Origin: Loripinus fragilis
Taxonomy: Eukaryota > Mollusca > Bivalvia > Lucinida > Lucinidae
Reading direction: 5' to 3'
DNA: 64,000 nucleotides
NCBI GenBank assembly: GCA_964019695.1
Contig: OZ026526.1
Coordinates: 9,939,254-10,003,253, forward strand
The position numbers and the translations under genes are program-made. The number at the start of each line of letters is the position of its first letter. The first letter of the stretch is position 1. Shown here one piece after another: positions 8,705-19,790 of the stretch. The notes under the pieces were generated by a model. That model was given only the letters and a program-made list of their open reading frames with translations. It was not told the DNA's origin and made no database searches.

Positions 8705-10723
8705 TTAGCATTCTTCACACTGCACATTGGCGGTACAGTCACGCCTTCTGTGTTTGTTTAACATACAACACTTAAAGCAGATATTCCTCTCTTTGAGGAA
8801 TTTACGTCTATCTGCTAAGGTTTTAGCTTTAAAACCTCTACATTTATTCAGGGTGTGTCCAGTATTGTGTATAGGACAGATCTTGTCTGGTCCTTGTTCA
8901 GAGGGGGTGGACAGTTCAGTCTTCTTAACTGACACCGTAGGTCTTGAACCCAAGTTTCTAGGGGGAGGCCTTTCTCTGCTGGGTAGTACACTGGGGCTTT
9001 CATAGGTTAGGCCAGGGTCATTTTTCACTCGGCTCATATCGCGAATGAAATCCGCAAAAATGGAGAAGGGTGGAAAGGCAGCATCATTTTGGCGTTTATA
9101 ATTTACCGCCCTAGTGGTCCATTTTTCTTGTAAGTCGTATGGAAGCTTACAAACGATCGGGTTTATTCCGGAGGAGGAGTCAAAATAAGCAAGAAGTGTT
9201 TGGTACTTCTTGTCTTGCTTTGTGGCCTCTATCTCTGATAAGATATCTGATAATTCGTACAACTTTCTGTTGTCCTTATTTGTCAGTTTTGGAAAATTTG
9301 CAAGTTTTTGCTTGAGTGCTGACTCAACCATTTCAGGGCATGCGTAACGTTCTTCTAAGCGGTCCCATATCCGTTTAAGGCCTTGGGTAGGATCATTTAA
9401 GTTGGATGCTCTGATGCTAAGGGCATTACGTGCTGACTCTGGGCCCAACCACTTAACAAGGAGATCCATCTCCTCGAATGGGGTTACCTTTAACTCGGTC
9501 ATAATGCTCTTAAAGCTAGCCTTCCATACTGTGTATGTTTCGGGTTTATCATTAAAATTGGATAAACGTGAAAGCAACAGTTCCTTCTTTAGAAGGAAAC
9601 GGGTAAATTCCGCTGTAGCAGCTTCTTGCTGAGAAACAGGGCACGGGTCACGTGGTACAGGAGTGGCCTCATTATCATGGGGAGTGACATTTGGAGTCTG
9701 AACAGGATTAAATTCAGCAGCCTTTGCACTCAACATATGAGGCGTGGGTAATGTCTGAAAAGGACTTGCACTGACAACAGGATTATACATTAAGTTATCC
9801 TGGGCATAGAGACCTGCTTTGCCTGTAGCAATAGGTTCTACCTTTTCATTGTGCACATACTGGGATTGTATAACGACATACGCTCTGGTACGCTCAGCAG
9901 AATCGACATGCTGATCCTTACCAAATTCATCAAGTGGGAAGCCTCTGTCTTCATTAGCAAATTTCAACGCGTTTGCCTCTGCCTCGGCAGCAGCGGCTTC
10001 CCTGTGCTTAGAAAGGACACGAAGGTCTGCCTCTAATTCCGCCGTTTTACGCGATGTGGAAGCTGCTTGCATTCTTTCTTGTTCTGCAAGAAAAGCTTTC
10101 TGTTTCAAAATTAAAGCTTCCTTCTCCGTAAACGCAACTTGAGTGCGGGCAGCATCAGCTTTCGTGCATTTTAACGCAATGACGGAAGTACCCCTGCTTG
10201 AATGTCTGCTTTTTAATGAAGAGCTTGAGAAATGGGACATTGTCTCTATGACTTCACGTTTTAGGGTAGCTATATTGGAAAGTGCCCTTCCGTAATCTTG
10301 TTCATGGTGTTGCATGGTCTGTACATGCTTTTCTAAATCCGAAATACTCTCGGGTGAGTTAGTACATTTGAAAAAATTGAGCAGATCTATTTGTTGACTT
10401 CGGTACACAGCAAAGTCATCTTTGAGAGCTTTATCTACTTGGCGCAATAACTTCATATCACCCGCGCAAGTTTTTATCGTATCGATAAGGTTAACGATCC
10501 TTTCCCAACCCTTCTGAAGTCGCGACCAGTGTTCTGCGCGTTTTGATTCGTACATTTCCAGACCCTTTTCAGTGGGTTTCCTGACACGCTTGTCAGGATC
10601 AAGATCTTGGGTGTTATCTACCTGGACATGGTTATCAGTTTCATCTGCACCACCAATGGCTTGGGCCTGTTCCTCAGGATCAGGAGGGGGAGGTTGGGAT
10701 AAGGGTTTATTCACAGAAGACAT
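8705..10723 (-). CDS. gag: BEL/Pao gag polyprotein
   Basis: A 672-aa capsid/nucleocapsid precursor starting with MSSVNKPLSQPPP. The N-terminal half includes a long charged, alanine-rich helix around residues 190-260 that looks like a coiled coil. The middle (about 385-520, including ETYTVWKASF and LKRIWDRLEERY) matches the gag-like domain found in BEL/Pao elements. The C-terminus has a zinc-knuckle-type Cys/His cluster (CFKCCMLNKH then RRRDC) and ends in CEEC. It is in the same frame as pol, and only a TAA at 8705-8707 plus seven codons separate it from the pol ATG. Whether the stop is a suppressible gag/pol boundary or damage cannot be told from one copy. Confidence 0.9.
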   Translation of the reverse strand: MSSVNKPLSQPPPPDPEEQAQAIGGADETDNHVQVDNTQDLDPDKRVRKPTEKGLEMYESKRAEHWSRLQKGWERIVNLIDTIKTCAGDMKLLRQVDKALKDDFAVYRSQQIDLLNFFKCTNSPESISDLEKHVQTMQHHEQDYGRALSNIATLKREVIETMSHFSSSSLKSRHSSRGTSVIALKCTKADAARTQVAFTEKEALILKQKAFLAEQERMQAASTSRKTAELEADLRVLSKHREAAAAEAEANALKFANEDRGFPLDEFGKDQHVDSAERTRAYVVIQSQYVHNEKVEPIATGKAGLYAQDNLMYNPVVSASPFQTLPTPHMLSAKAAEFNPVQTPNVTPHDNEATPVPRDPCPVSQQEAATAEFTRFLLKKELLLSRLSNFNDKPETYTVWKASFKSIMTELKVTPFEEMDLLVKWLGPESARNALSIRASNLNDPTQGLKRIWDRLEERYACPEMVESALKQKLANFPKLTNKDNRKLYELSDILSEIEATKQDKKYQTLLAYFDSSSGINPIVCKLPYDLQEKWTTRAVNYKRQNDAAFPPFSIFADFIRDMSRVKNDPGLTYESPSVLPSRERPPPRNLGSRPTVSVKKTELSTPSEQGPDKICPIHNTGHTLNKCRGFKAKTLADRRKFLKERNICFKCCMLNKHRRRDCTANVQCEEC

Positions 10724-11401
10724 TTTTGGGCAGTGTACAGGACCTCACCTTGAAATGGATTACGAAAAATGAGGGATATACATGTACCATAAATTAATGG
10801 TGGCAAATTTCTGATTTGTTAAAAGTATGTATTTTGGCACTATCTAGTCTTGACTAGTTTTGCAAGTAAAATTAAACACTTTCAATCTGAATCATGAAAC
10901 ATGACATGTGATGTTAGAGTGACCACAAATGTGTATCAATCCTGAACACTCCAGTCTCCCAAGTAAAACTTAGAAAGAACACTTGGGCACGAAAATAGGA
11001 ATATATGGTTTATAATAGTGCGACGTGACACTTGTCTCGGACCGCAACAGTGTATCTCATGAATAACCCTCCAGCTGGAGAAACAGTCTTGATTATAGCG
11101 TTGAAAGATGATGTTCACAGTCAGTTATTATGTGAAATTGCTGACTTCCACTTTAGCTATACACCGGTTTGCATATCAATAGTGGTCTTGAAAAAACGGT
11201 GAGAATAATATTCACATGTGATGATGTAAATCTGACGAATAACCCTTCAAGGCTTCAAGCACACAAGAGTTTGCATTTAAGAAAGTCTTGAATAAACAGT
11301 GAAATAATATTCGCAGGTAGTGACCGGTAGTCTGTGTATCCCAGGATGTGTAGACGATGTCTATACCCGCTTTTGAATGAGCTGTTAACGTGTCCTTTTA
11401 C
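10724..11401 (-). other. BEL/Pao 5' untranslated leader
   Basis: This 678-bp stretch between the 5' LTR and gag is non-coding. The primer-binding site should lie next to 11401 on the minus strand, but I could not match it to a particular tRNA. A short repetition (aataacCCTccagctgg / gaataaccCTtcaagg) around 11060 and 11240 hints at internal duplication. The gag ATG is at 10721-10723. Confidence 0.6.
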
Positions 11402-12095
11402 TATACTGCCTCACTTGTAGGAACAGGGTCTTGCAGCGTAGTTTTACCACAATATCGATTTTGGTGGGGAAGACAAAAGAGAAACAATTTCTGGATTTCA
11501 GGTCCTATCTCTATTCACGCCCAACAACAGTCGATACTCATAAGGTGCGGTAAAAGGCTGAAATAAAAAGGGCAATATTTACTGACTAGCCAAATAGACT
11601 AAATCTCAAATGAGACACAAATACACAGTCCTTAGATTAATATCAGAACAATGCCACCAAGGTACTATGAATTTTGACTTAGATAAAGTATATCAAGGTG
11701 AGAAGTACTCAGAAGAATACTAAATTGATGAAGATTACGAATCAATGTTCATATTAAAAAAGGTTCCGAAAATAGCCCTACATAAAAAGTGAAAGTAATG
11801 ACTTCCACGAACAAATACAGGAAATAAGGGTAAGTCTGGACACAGGGCAGGGTCTGCTCTATAAACTTACACAGTGGGGGCTCACGACTTGAAGCAAGAA
11901 CGGCTCAAAGCCGCAGAAAACTGGTTTCTTTGTGATTTCCGCGCTCGAAATCTTCAACCGGAAGAAGCGAAAAACAACTATTGACTATTTGCACGAATAG
12001 ACACGAAAAGACATGGATACTAAAACGCGGTATTGATCGGTGATACCGGAAAACAAAAGGGCACTCTCTGAGTGAGCAAAGCGAGAGTCGGAACA
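11402..12095 (-). repeat. BEL/Pao 5' LTR
   Basis: Partner of 3731-4424. Read on the minus strand it would carry the promoter and R region of the element. The outer end is followed directly by the AATTA target duplication and the resumed minisatellite. Confidence 0.92.
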
Positions 12096-12215
12096 AATTA
12101 TGTGATGTTAACAGACCATTTTTTAATTTAGAAAGACCATCATGTAATGTTGAACAGTTCAGCTATCGTTCTGTCAAATGGTTATTGTATAATGTCAGTT
12201 CGTCATAATGTTATG
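12096..12215. repeat. Minisatellite, right half (interrupted by BEL/Pao)
   Basis: Units such as attatgtgatgttaacagacc resume immediately after the LTR and decay by about 12215. Its continuity with 3246-3730 shows the retroelement landed inside an existing array. Confidence 0.8.
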
Positions 12216-12554
12216 TCAAGTCATTGTGTTGTTGAGATCTAAAAACTAGTACCGCATGGCTTTCGGTAAAAGCCCTAACCGGACCATCCGATTGCAGCCG
12301 AAGATAGTCTCCGGAGAATAACGATTTTCGACTTGCTGAAGTGTCACTAAAAGGGCTGTTGCCGTGAATTTTTAAGTAATCAGCGGAGGATAGTATCGAG
12401 TGGCGAATGTAAGAAAGCACGGAAGTGGGATTATCCCAATCTTATGTGGGGGTGGGGGTCGGGGTCCTCCCCCGAAAAAATTGTAGGATTTACGGGCGCC
12501 TCTGTGTGTGATTTAAATGCATTTTTATGCGATTGGGTCCAGACAGATTAAATC

Positions 12555-13454
12555 ATAATGGATTTTGCTAAGGCCTTTGACAAGGTTCCACACAGGAGGC
12601 TATTACACAAATTGGAATATTATTGGATTAGAGGATCCGCCCACAAGTGGATCAACTCGTGGCTCTCTGGGCGCACTCAACAAGTTGTTTTAGATGGCCA
12701 AGCCTCAGATCCAGTCCCAGTGCTATCTGGTGTGCCTCAGGGATCGGTCCTAGGTCGGGTTCTGTTCCTCATCTTCATAAATGATCTGCTGGATCAGGTC
12801 TTCTGTTCACAGACGACTGTGTCCTGTATAGGTATATGCATTCACTTCAGGATTGTTTGACCTTGCAAGAAGACACCAGCTTAGGACAGTGGTAAGCCGA
12901 TTGGCAAATGAAATATAACGTTACGGTAGCCAAATTTCACTCAATTAGAGTGACTCGGCATCAGCATCACAAACAAATTCAACTATTCATTGCACAATCA
13001 ACCTTTGGAAAATGTTCAGTCGGCAAACTACCTTGGTATCACTATTCCTGATAACATGGATTGGGATCAGCATGTCTCAGAAATCTCTTCTAAAGCAACT
13101 AAGACACTTGGTTTCCTTCGCAGGAACTTGGCTTTTGCACCTAGGAGCACTAAGGAAGTTGCATACAAAACTTTGGTTCAGCCTAAACTAGAGTATGCAG
13201 CACCCATTTGGAGTCCTCATTCGAAACTTCAGATTAAACAGATTGAGAAAGTTCAGAGGACAGCAGCCCGCTGGACCTGCAGGAGATGGCGAAACATGAG
13301 AAGTGTCGGCGAAATGCTTGATGAGCTTGAATGGCCATCTCTTGAGGCCCAGAGGGACAAGTCCTCTTTGCTTCTCTTTCACAAGATTCATTGTGGAGCA
13401 GTGTCTCTTGAAAAAGACAAGTATATGACCACCCCACAGATAGAGACAAAATAA
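12555..13454 (+). pseudogene. LINE reverse transcriptase fragment (Jockey/CR1-like), broken
   Basis: A non-LTR reverse transcriptase begins abruptly at DFAKAFDKVPHRRLLHKLEY and includes LSGVPQGSVLG and FINDLLDQV. The catalytic box is present but altered (FTDD in a shifted frame near 12810). After the frame break a second open part (12990-13454) carries the C-terminal region with YLGITI, FLRRNLAFAP and LEYAAPIWSP. Both ends are truncated: there is no endonuclease upstream and no 3' tail. At least one frameshift and one stop lie between the two parts, so it is dead. Confidence 0.88.
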
Positions 13455-13479
13455 TCCTTCAAATAGTTACCTTTGTCCT

Positions 13480-14640
13480 GATCGTTGAAATGTCAAACAT
13501 TGTCACCATTAGGAAGTGTTGAGCATAAAGGAGGGATAGAAGATGTAGATTTGGTATTTTTGACAAAATGACGAATTACTTTCCAAAATTTACATTTGTC
13601 ATTTTTTTGAAAGTCTGAAACAATAATATCTAAATTATTATGAAATAATTCCTTTGCATGCTTTTTTGCTTATTTATCTTATTCCTGGGGAATTTGTATT
13701 TGTTCCAGTTATTTTGATTACCTGATTTAATAGCTTTCTTCTTTTGTCTATCTCTTTTTCTTGAGTTCCTCCTTATTTCAGTATCATACCATGGCTTATC
13801 ATCTTCTCGAGCTACAATAGTTTTACTGGGTATGGACAACTTTGCAAATTCAATGAAAATTATGAATAATGAGCCAGCTTCATTAACACTACCCTGGTGA
13901 AGACATGCCAGTCAAAATCGGAGAGCTTTTTATTAAACAATTCATAATTTGGATTTTTGTAAATCCAGACATTTCTAGTGAAAGATCCATGCACTGGATG
14001 TTCAAATGGTAAGTATACATAAGTAGCACACTTACATCACTTACTTATTAGTACTTAGGTGGAACTCTAATAATGCCTTGATTCAAGGGTGACATAACTT
14101 CATGAAGTATATAATTAGATCTAACAAAGCAAGCTGGCGTGTTTGTTAAGATATGATATTGTGAAGGGAGTTAAGAAGCAAAATGCATATTTGGGTTAAG
14201 TAAATCTTCATTCATATCTCCAAAAATTTTAATATTGTTGGTAATATCTAGAGCTTTTCTATATTTTTGTTAAGGGCATCAAAGAAGACAACATCTGCTG
14301 TTCGTGGACTATTTAACAAATCAATAAGAAAGCTTCCCTATTTACCTTAATTTCAACCCAAAGTGACTCATTCCAGAATGTCTCCAAATCTATAATTCTA
14401 GTAGATGCAAGTCCGCAGGACAAAAACATTAATAGCCCTCCACCATGATTTGTTCTATCTTTACGATAAGAAATATCATATTTGCTAGACATAATCAAAT
14501 ATTCTGTTGTTATGTCAGCATCTAGATGAGATTCCGTAAAACACACTATATCAAAATCTAAAATGATCTCTGATATATAGTCTAATTTAATGCGAATAAT
14601 CTTAATATTGCTGTGTAAATAGAAAGAGAGCTATAAGTAG
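13480..14640 (-). pseudogene. Second LINE fragment (CR1/Jockey-like endonuclease and linker), broken
   Basis: On the minus strand, 14546-14313 encodes part of an apurinic-type endonuclease (CFTESHLDADI, YRKDRTNHGGGLLMFLS, WNESLWVEIKV). 13839-13630 encodes the linker preceding RT (DDKPWYDTEIRR, SRKRDRQKKKAIKSGNQ). Stops and frame breaks occur throughout. It faces the RT fragment at 12555-13454 tail to tail. The two differ in orientation and order, so they are probably separate insertions. Confidence 0.78.
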
Positions 14641-15236
14641 TATCGGATCCAGGGTTCAATTCTATGTCACCAGCCTCCAAGAGTAATAAGATAAGCACTA
14701 CCTTAAAATACAAATTACACACTATATCGTTGAAAACAAATGATAAAAATGTACAATAACTTGCCCAGGTTAAGGGGGGTTAGGTGAACTGACCGTCCTG
14801 CCATGACCATAGCTGTTGACTGGGGACATAAAGCAACAAACAAACAAACAAACAAGAACAAACAGCCTATTTAAGTAGATAATTCATGTAATTAAGGATA
14901 AAAGCCATTGAGACCTTCACCATGACCCTTTGCTAGATTACACAACTTCTATTGAACAGACCGATTCTTGCGCGCCACTGCTCTAGACTATTACCCATAC
15001 CGATATAAGACTATCGATACAACAAGCATGAAAGCAAGCATCCACCCGCCAGCAACTATGTTCGTACAGCTCAGATTACCTATTGAAGTAAAGGATATTA
15101 AAGTACAACAAATAATGAGACTGTAACAACAGCATTGGCGTAGCTCCCATTATGTAGTTACGCACGTGCGTAATAAAGGTAGTAACACTCAAGGGAGCTC
15201 ACCTAATGTTGTAAAAGTGATTTTCAATACCATAAG

Positions 15237-15303
15237 GAACTGCTCTTAAAGGAAAGAATTCGCTCCCTATGGGAGCAGATTCTTTCCTTTAAGAGAAGTT
15301 CCC
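15237..15303. repeat. Hairpin repeat
   Basis: Inverted arms ggaactgctcttaaagga and tcctttaagagaagttcc separated by a short palindromic centre (ctccctatgggag). A likely solo MITE core. Confidence 0.7.
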
Positions 15304-15579
15304 ATTTTAAAATGGACGCAACTGAAGAGATCACTGCTTTATCCAGTAGTCTCCCTTCGAAGTGCGTAACATTTTCAGCGTTCCATCTACGCCATTGAAC
15401 AGCATCACCCCTTATGACGACGAACAGCCGATGTCACTTGGGGTCGGGGGGGGGGGGGGGGGGAGAAGATACGTTTTACTGCTCAAATTTTCAAACTATT
15501 TTGTTTGGCGTACATTTCTATCCCATTTAGCTTTGTTCACGATACTGCTTAAACTGCAACAATATCATCATAAATATGT

Positions 15580-15905
15580 CCTTAAAGGGTATCCCTTGGA
15601 AGCAAATACTGCACCAAAGAACTGAAACGAGAGTGTGCATATTTCCTGGGCCAGACTAGCTAGTTGCTGCCTTTTAGACTTCATCAGTGACCCTCTAATA
15701 GTTTCAAAGTTCCACAATGAAACCCATGATCCCAAAGGACAAGAAAGTAAAATCTACACTATACTGTAGTGAAGGGCAGGGAGGCGTTCTAACGCCGCCA
15801 CACAGTCCCAGTTGCCAGCTTTAGTGAAGTCAAATATGCTCTTTAAGGGTATCCCTTGGAAGCAAAGACTGCACAAAAGAACTGAAACTAGAGTGTGCAA
15901 TGTTG
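15580..15905. repeat. 66-bp direct duplication upstream of exon 3
   Basis: 15580-15645 and 15839-15905 share ttaagggtatcccttggaagca and the downstream gcac.aaagaactgaaac.agagtgtgca with few differences. The second copy ends about 25 bp before the acceptor of tetraspanin exon 3. The spacer has no recognisable content. Confidence 0.75.
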
Positions 15906-15929
15906 TTTTCTTCCTTGTTTACATTTTAG

Positions 15930-16004
15930 TATGTGGTTGTGTGCGTGGTTCTTATACTGGGCCAAATTGCTGCTGTGGTCATTTTCTATAAATATCCACA
16001 AGTG
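15930..16004 (+). CDS. Tetraspanin exon 3: TM3
   Basis: A 75-nt exon (25 codons, phase 0/0) between acceptor cattttag and donor gtaagt. It encodes YVVVCVVLILGQIAAVV followed by IFYKYPQV, the third transmembrane helix and the entry to the large extracellular loop. Exon 2 ends in the hydrophobic MSTALLII and joins in frame to continue the helix. The polar residue expected in TM3 of tetraspanins is here the Gln of LGQ. Confidence 0.86.
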
Positions 16005-16124
16005 GTAAGTAACAAGGAAATCCTTTTTATAATGATGCTAAGGGTAAAGTCGGGTATATTCGGGCAGACAGCTAAATTCGGATAGCGACCTTTTAAATAT
16101 TGGAATAAAAAATAAATTAACTAA

Positions 16125-16191
16125 GCAAACAGTGAAAATCCTGATGAGACGGCTCATAAGGAGCCGTCTCATCTGGATTTACACTGTTTGC
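16125..16191. repeat. Hairpin with gagacggctc core
   Basis: Arms gcaaacagtgaaaatcc and ggatttacactgtttgc enclose the inner palindrome gatgagacggctcataaggagccgtctcatc. A probable MITE centre. Confidence 0.75.
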
Positions 16192-16249
16192 AAATGTGTG
16201 TCCGAATTTACCTGATGTCCGACCGTGCCGTTACCCGGCTTCATCCTAA

Positions 16250-16500
16250 TGTAAGGAAGAAGGCAAATATCAGGAATCAATACAATCAAGTACCACACCT
16301 GAACCAAGACACCATATGGGACAGTGACAAAACACAATAAATTATCACACACAAGAGAGAGAAGAGGTCAGGTAAGCACAAGTCTGCAAGGAACAGACAA
16401 TTAACGCATAATAAAGACGAACCTGAAACATAAACAACAAAAAAGGATCCACAAAAGAAACACCGCCTTGGAACGATCAGTAAAAGATAACCCGTATACT
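16250..16500 (-). repeat. Retroelement R, 3'-end fragment
   Basis: Contains ggcaaatatcaggaatc followed by caatcaagtaccacacctga, shared with 18713, 27012, 50622 and (inverted) 31262 and 53845. Represents only the 3' untranslated end of the family. Confidence 0.7.
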
Positions 16501-16623
16501 GAATTTTTTGCCTTTATTTCTAAGAGGTTTTCTCGCCTTATTCTAGAGTTATCGAATATTACAGATACAAAGATGTATTTTAGCTATTCTCTGCCAGACC
16601 TAGGGTATTACTTGACTTTTCGC

Positions 16624-17142
16624 TTACTGTAAAGGCGGCGCCTCATGAATGCGTAATTAGGACTAGTCAACCTTAGGCATAGGTAAAGCTGAAAAGGAGG
16701 CGTGGTTTTATTCAAAAATAACTGTATCATATTGTGCCACAACTTCAGTCATTATTTAGCTCTTAAAACGCCAGCAAAATAACTGCATCTGAAAATGTCT
16801 ATTTAACATAAGCAGGGAGGCAAACATTGTGGACCCAGATCAGACTGCTCCTACAGGAGCAGTATAATCTGGGTCCACACTGTTTATCTATGAGGCTTCA
16901 AATAGTTTAGTGGACGACAAAAAACATGCATTTTGTGATTATGCGCTTTTAGGGTTAATAAATGTGAGTTCAGTGTGTGTATACGGTAAGGATTTTCATG
17001 AAATGCACGCACGTTTGCGCGGCTCAAAGAGCTTATTAACTCTTTACCAAATTATAAATAAAACCTGATTTCCCTTCCTTAGCAGATGTTATAACCAAAC
17101 CACACCCAGATATGAATATTAAAGTTGCCGCCTTTACAGTAA
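16624..17142. mobile_element. TIR element Q1 with nested piggyBac-like MITE
   Basis: Ends TTACTGTAAAGGCGGC and GCCGCCTTTACAGTAA are perfect inverted repeats. Inside, at 16760-16954, sits a piggyBac-like MITE flanked by TTAG and TTAA. The same composite, with the MITE at the same internal site, recurs at 29558-30083, so the composite spread as a unit. Confidence 0.82.
16760..16954. mobile_element. piggyBac-like MITE copy P4 (nested in Q1)
   Basis: Starts CTCTTAAAACGCC and ends GCGCTTTTAGGG next to TTAA (16955-16958). The centre is self-complementary (tggacccagatcagactgctc then gagcagtataatctgggtcca). A diverged relative of the copies at 1974 and 33880. Confidence 0.78.
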
Positions 17143-17411
17143 TCGAAATGCCAAGTAATAACCGTAACATGGTAACAAGTAAATCAAATCAACTGACAGT
17201 ACTATGCATGACCCGCATAAAAGTTGCCCCTAATAAGAAAATATTTAATCCATATAATTATCATATTCTAGTCCTTTGAGACCACTGGGATTGGGCAGAA
17301 TAAAAGCATGAATGTTTCAATATTCCATGTATAATATATCACAAATGCATTGAAATTCAGGAATGTCCTCTGATAGAAAAGAGAGCAGCATTCTTTAAGT
17401 TTCAGTGATAT

Positions 17412-17575
17412 TAAGATATAGTGTAGGCCGCTGTGTAAATCCGTGTGCATTTTTTGGTAAAAGTGTCAAACATATATTTTCTTGTAGCAAAATGTATCCT
17501 GATTAAGAAAAAAGATGTTTACAATTTTTCCTTGGCGTTTTAACGTCACTGTGACGTCACAAAGTAGGGTACCCA
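17412..17575 (+). repeat. Left arm of a distant inverted-repeat pair
   Basis: Shares ccgtgtgcattttttggtaaaa, agatgtttacaattttt and aacgtcac.gtgacgtcacaaa with the reverse complement of 23283-23455. The middle of each arm has diverged. The palindrome cgtcactgtgacg lies at the inner edge. Confidence 0.72.
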
Positions 17576-18712
17576 TTTTTAGCTTATTTCAGGCTTGAAA
17601 GTGGAGTGCTATGAATTCCAGTAGGCATAAACATGAACTGTTTGATCAGTTGTGGTAATTTTACTGGCAACATGTTGTTTACGGAGCATAGAGCCTGACT
17701 CTGGATTTTAAAGAGGTTACATTAACTTCAAAATGATGTCTGTACATGGAAAAGTGACGTCAGTAACAAAATGAGAATTCTGTGATAGTGAAAGCTCAAA
17801 TAGCTAGACCTTCCTCTCAACACACCAGGGAAAATATTGTTAACTGTAATTTTCTGAAACTACATTATATAAGGTGCGAAATGACATACATTAGCTCTCT
17901 AGCCTATATTTAGACAGGCATGTTAACTACGTTACCACATAATAGTTTTAAATCCTATTTCGCAAATACCAAGATATACCTAATTATTATTTATCCACTT
18001 GCTGTTTGCCTTCAAATATTTTTAACGGAAGGGAACAACCGGTATGCATTTAAACAATACACCACTATGACGTTACAGTTATATTTGTTACTTTAAATAT
18101 ATAACTATTTAATGCATTACTGTCACTAGACATTGGACTACCAAAATACCTCCTATACTCCTATACAAGGGGAGTTCTGTACACTATATTTTTCTAAAAC
18201 CACCTTCGACATGCCACGCAACAATGTATGTTAACTCTTTTGCGGTTGGGGCGATACCACGCAATAGCAAAATTATCTACGTTACTGTAAAACAATTGGA
18301 AATCTTATCTAATTACTCCTTACATGCCAATATAACCTTTTAATTGTAAGTAAACAAATGTCAAAAATAAGATGTTATCAAAGTAGAAGGATCTGTTATT
18401 ACTGTGATATACGCTACTTTTTTTTAAACACACTTTTGAATTACAAAGGAACCCTTTTTAAGTTTACACTGTTAGTGGGCTATTTATTACCATTTAACTT
18501 CCATTAATTGTCATTAAAGGAAACTACCAACAACGCATGGATGAATAGAAGAATGAAATTTGAACCTTATTCGCATACAACGAAATTTTTAAGTCTGTGC
18601 GTTTTATCAAATAGGTAAACAGCATTTTATTTTCTTAAATGCTTATTCAATGAAACTTTTATATCACTGACACTGACATATTTGCCTCTTTTATACGTGA
18701 AATGATATATAA

Positions 18713-19790
18713 AAATAAGTAATGGTGCAAAGATCAGGAATCGATACAATCAAGTACCACACCTGACCCAGGATACCAATGGAAAAAGTGACAAACTCAC
18801 AGAAGACACCACAAACGAGAGCCAAGAGGTCAGCCCTTTCCCAGCAGGTGACCACAAAGCACATATAAACAGACGCGCACAAAACATAGCAAACACAAGA
18901 CAGAACAAAAACATAAAAGATCCACAAAAGAAGTACCACCTTGGAACGGTCAGTAAAATATTTTACTGGAGGGCTTAAACCGGTTTAACGGCGCCAACCT
19001 CACCCTTAATTCAGATGTGGATCAAGACACATAGATATTTGGTTTGCATGAAAGACCCCTAACTTATCAATGCATCATCTCCTAAAACATATAATCAAGA
19101 TATAACAAGGAGATAAAGCAAGGATAAGGACTCAACAGTAAATTAAACTGAATACCGGAGCAAAAGAAATCCAACAGGTAAACCCCGGTGGGCCCGACAA
19201 ACAGCCAAAGCATCAGGCCCCTACCATCTCATCAATAGATAAGTCTTTAAGTCGGAACCATCATAGAGTCTGAAGTCCGACCCACCGGCGTGCAATTAAA
19301 GAGGAAAGCAAAGTTGCCAACCGTGATTGGGTTGACTACCAAGCATGCAGTCTGTTACAATACATTAATGTTATAGCCAATCTTTTTATAATGGGAAATT
19401 ATTTTAATGAACTGCGCTGAAAAATTATTAGAGCCAACAATCTTCTTCAACTTATACACCAAGTCACCATAGAAATCAGGTTCCGAAAGTCCTTGGCGCA
19501 AGAGAGATTTAAGTCCAACTTGGAATTTAGAAATCAAATCATAGTATCGTCTATAAAATTTTGAAAATGTTTTGCGAAGTTTATGATACCGATAGCCTTG
19601 TTTAAGAAGTTTCTGAGTTAACAATTTATTGCGAGTGTTGAAGTCAGCAACATAGCTAGATGCTCTAGCAAAACGAATGAGTTGAGAGATATAGACTCCA
19701 TAGGATGTAGAACGAGGAACATCACCATCTAAAAATGGGAAATTGACAATTTCAAAAGGCGCATATTAAGTCATCAAACATGTCAGAAGA
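18713..19790 (-). pseudogene. Retroelement R, 3' part with truncated coding end
   Basis: On the minus strand a coding tail runs from about 19760 to 19240. It contains FPFLDGDVPR, YGVYISQLIRFAR, KLLKQGYRYHKLRKTFSKFY and GLSEPDFYGDLVYKLKK, with stops near its end. This block is familiar from animal retroelement polyproteins; I cannot name the family with confidence. The 3' untranslated part extends to 18713 and ends in the sequence shared by all R fragments. Upstream RT domains are missing. Confidence 0.7.

Larger units (their letters stand above)
3731..12095 (-). mobile_element. Nearly complete BEL/Pao LTR retrotransposon (8.4 kb)
   Basis: The element has two 694-bp LTRs (3731-4424 and 11402-12095) differing at about five positions, flanked by a perfect AATTA duplication (3726-3730, 12096-12100). 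On the minus strand the order is LTR, leader, gag, pol (protease, RT, RNase H, integrase), LTR. A purine stretch (gacggggag) abuts the 3' LTR as a polypurine tract. Gag and both pol segments lie in one frame, separated only by two TAA codons at 8705-8707 and 7040-7042. The low LTR divergence points to a recent insertion, here into a minisatellite within a tetraspanin intron. Confidence 0.93.
1245..15929 (+). other. Tetraspanin intron 2 (14.7 kb, transposon-filled)
   Basis: GT-AG intron between exons 2 and 3. It holds a compound inverted-repeat element, three MITEs, a minisatellite split by a complete BEL/Pao element, two LINE fragments and a long G run at 15447-15463. Segments 2199-2412, 12216-12540 and 14640-15235 show no gene or repeat that I recognise; 12444-12475 is a G/C-rich stretch. 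A 66-bp direct duplication precedes exon 3. Confidence 0.75.

Noticed and set aside
12555..14640. Single LINE with a twin-priming inversion
   Set aside because: In that mechanism the inverted 5' part lies upstream of the 3' part; here the endonuclease piece lies on the far side of the RT piece, so two separate fragments are simpler.
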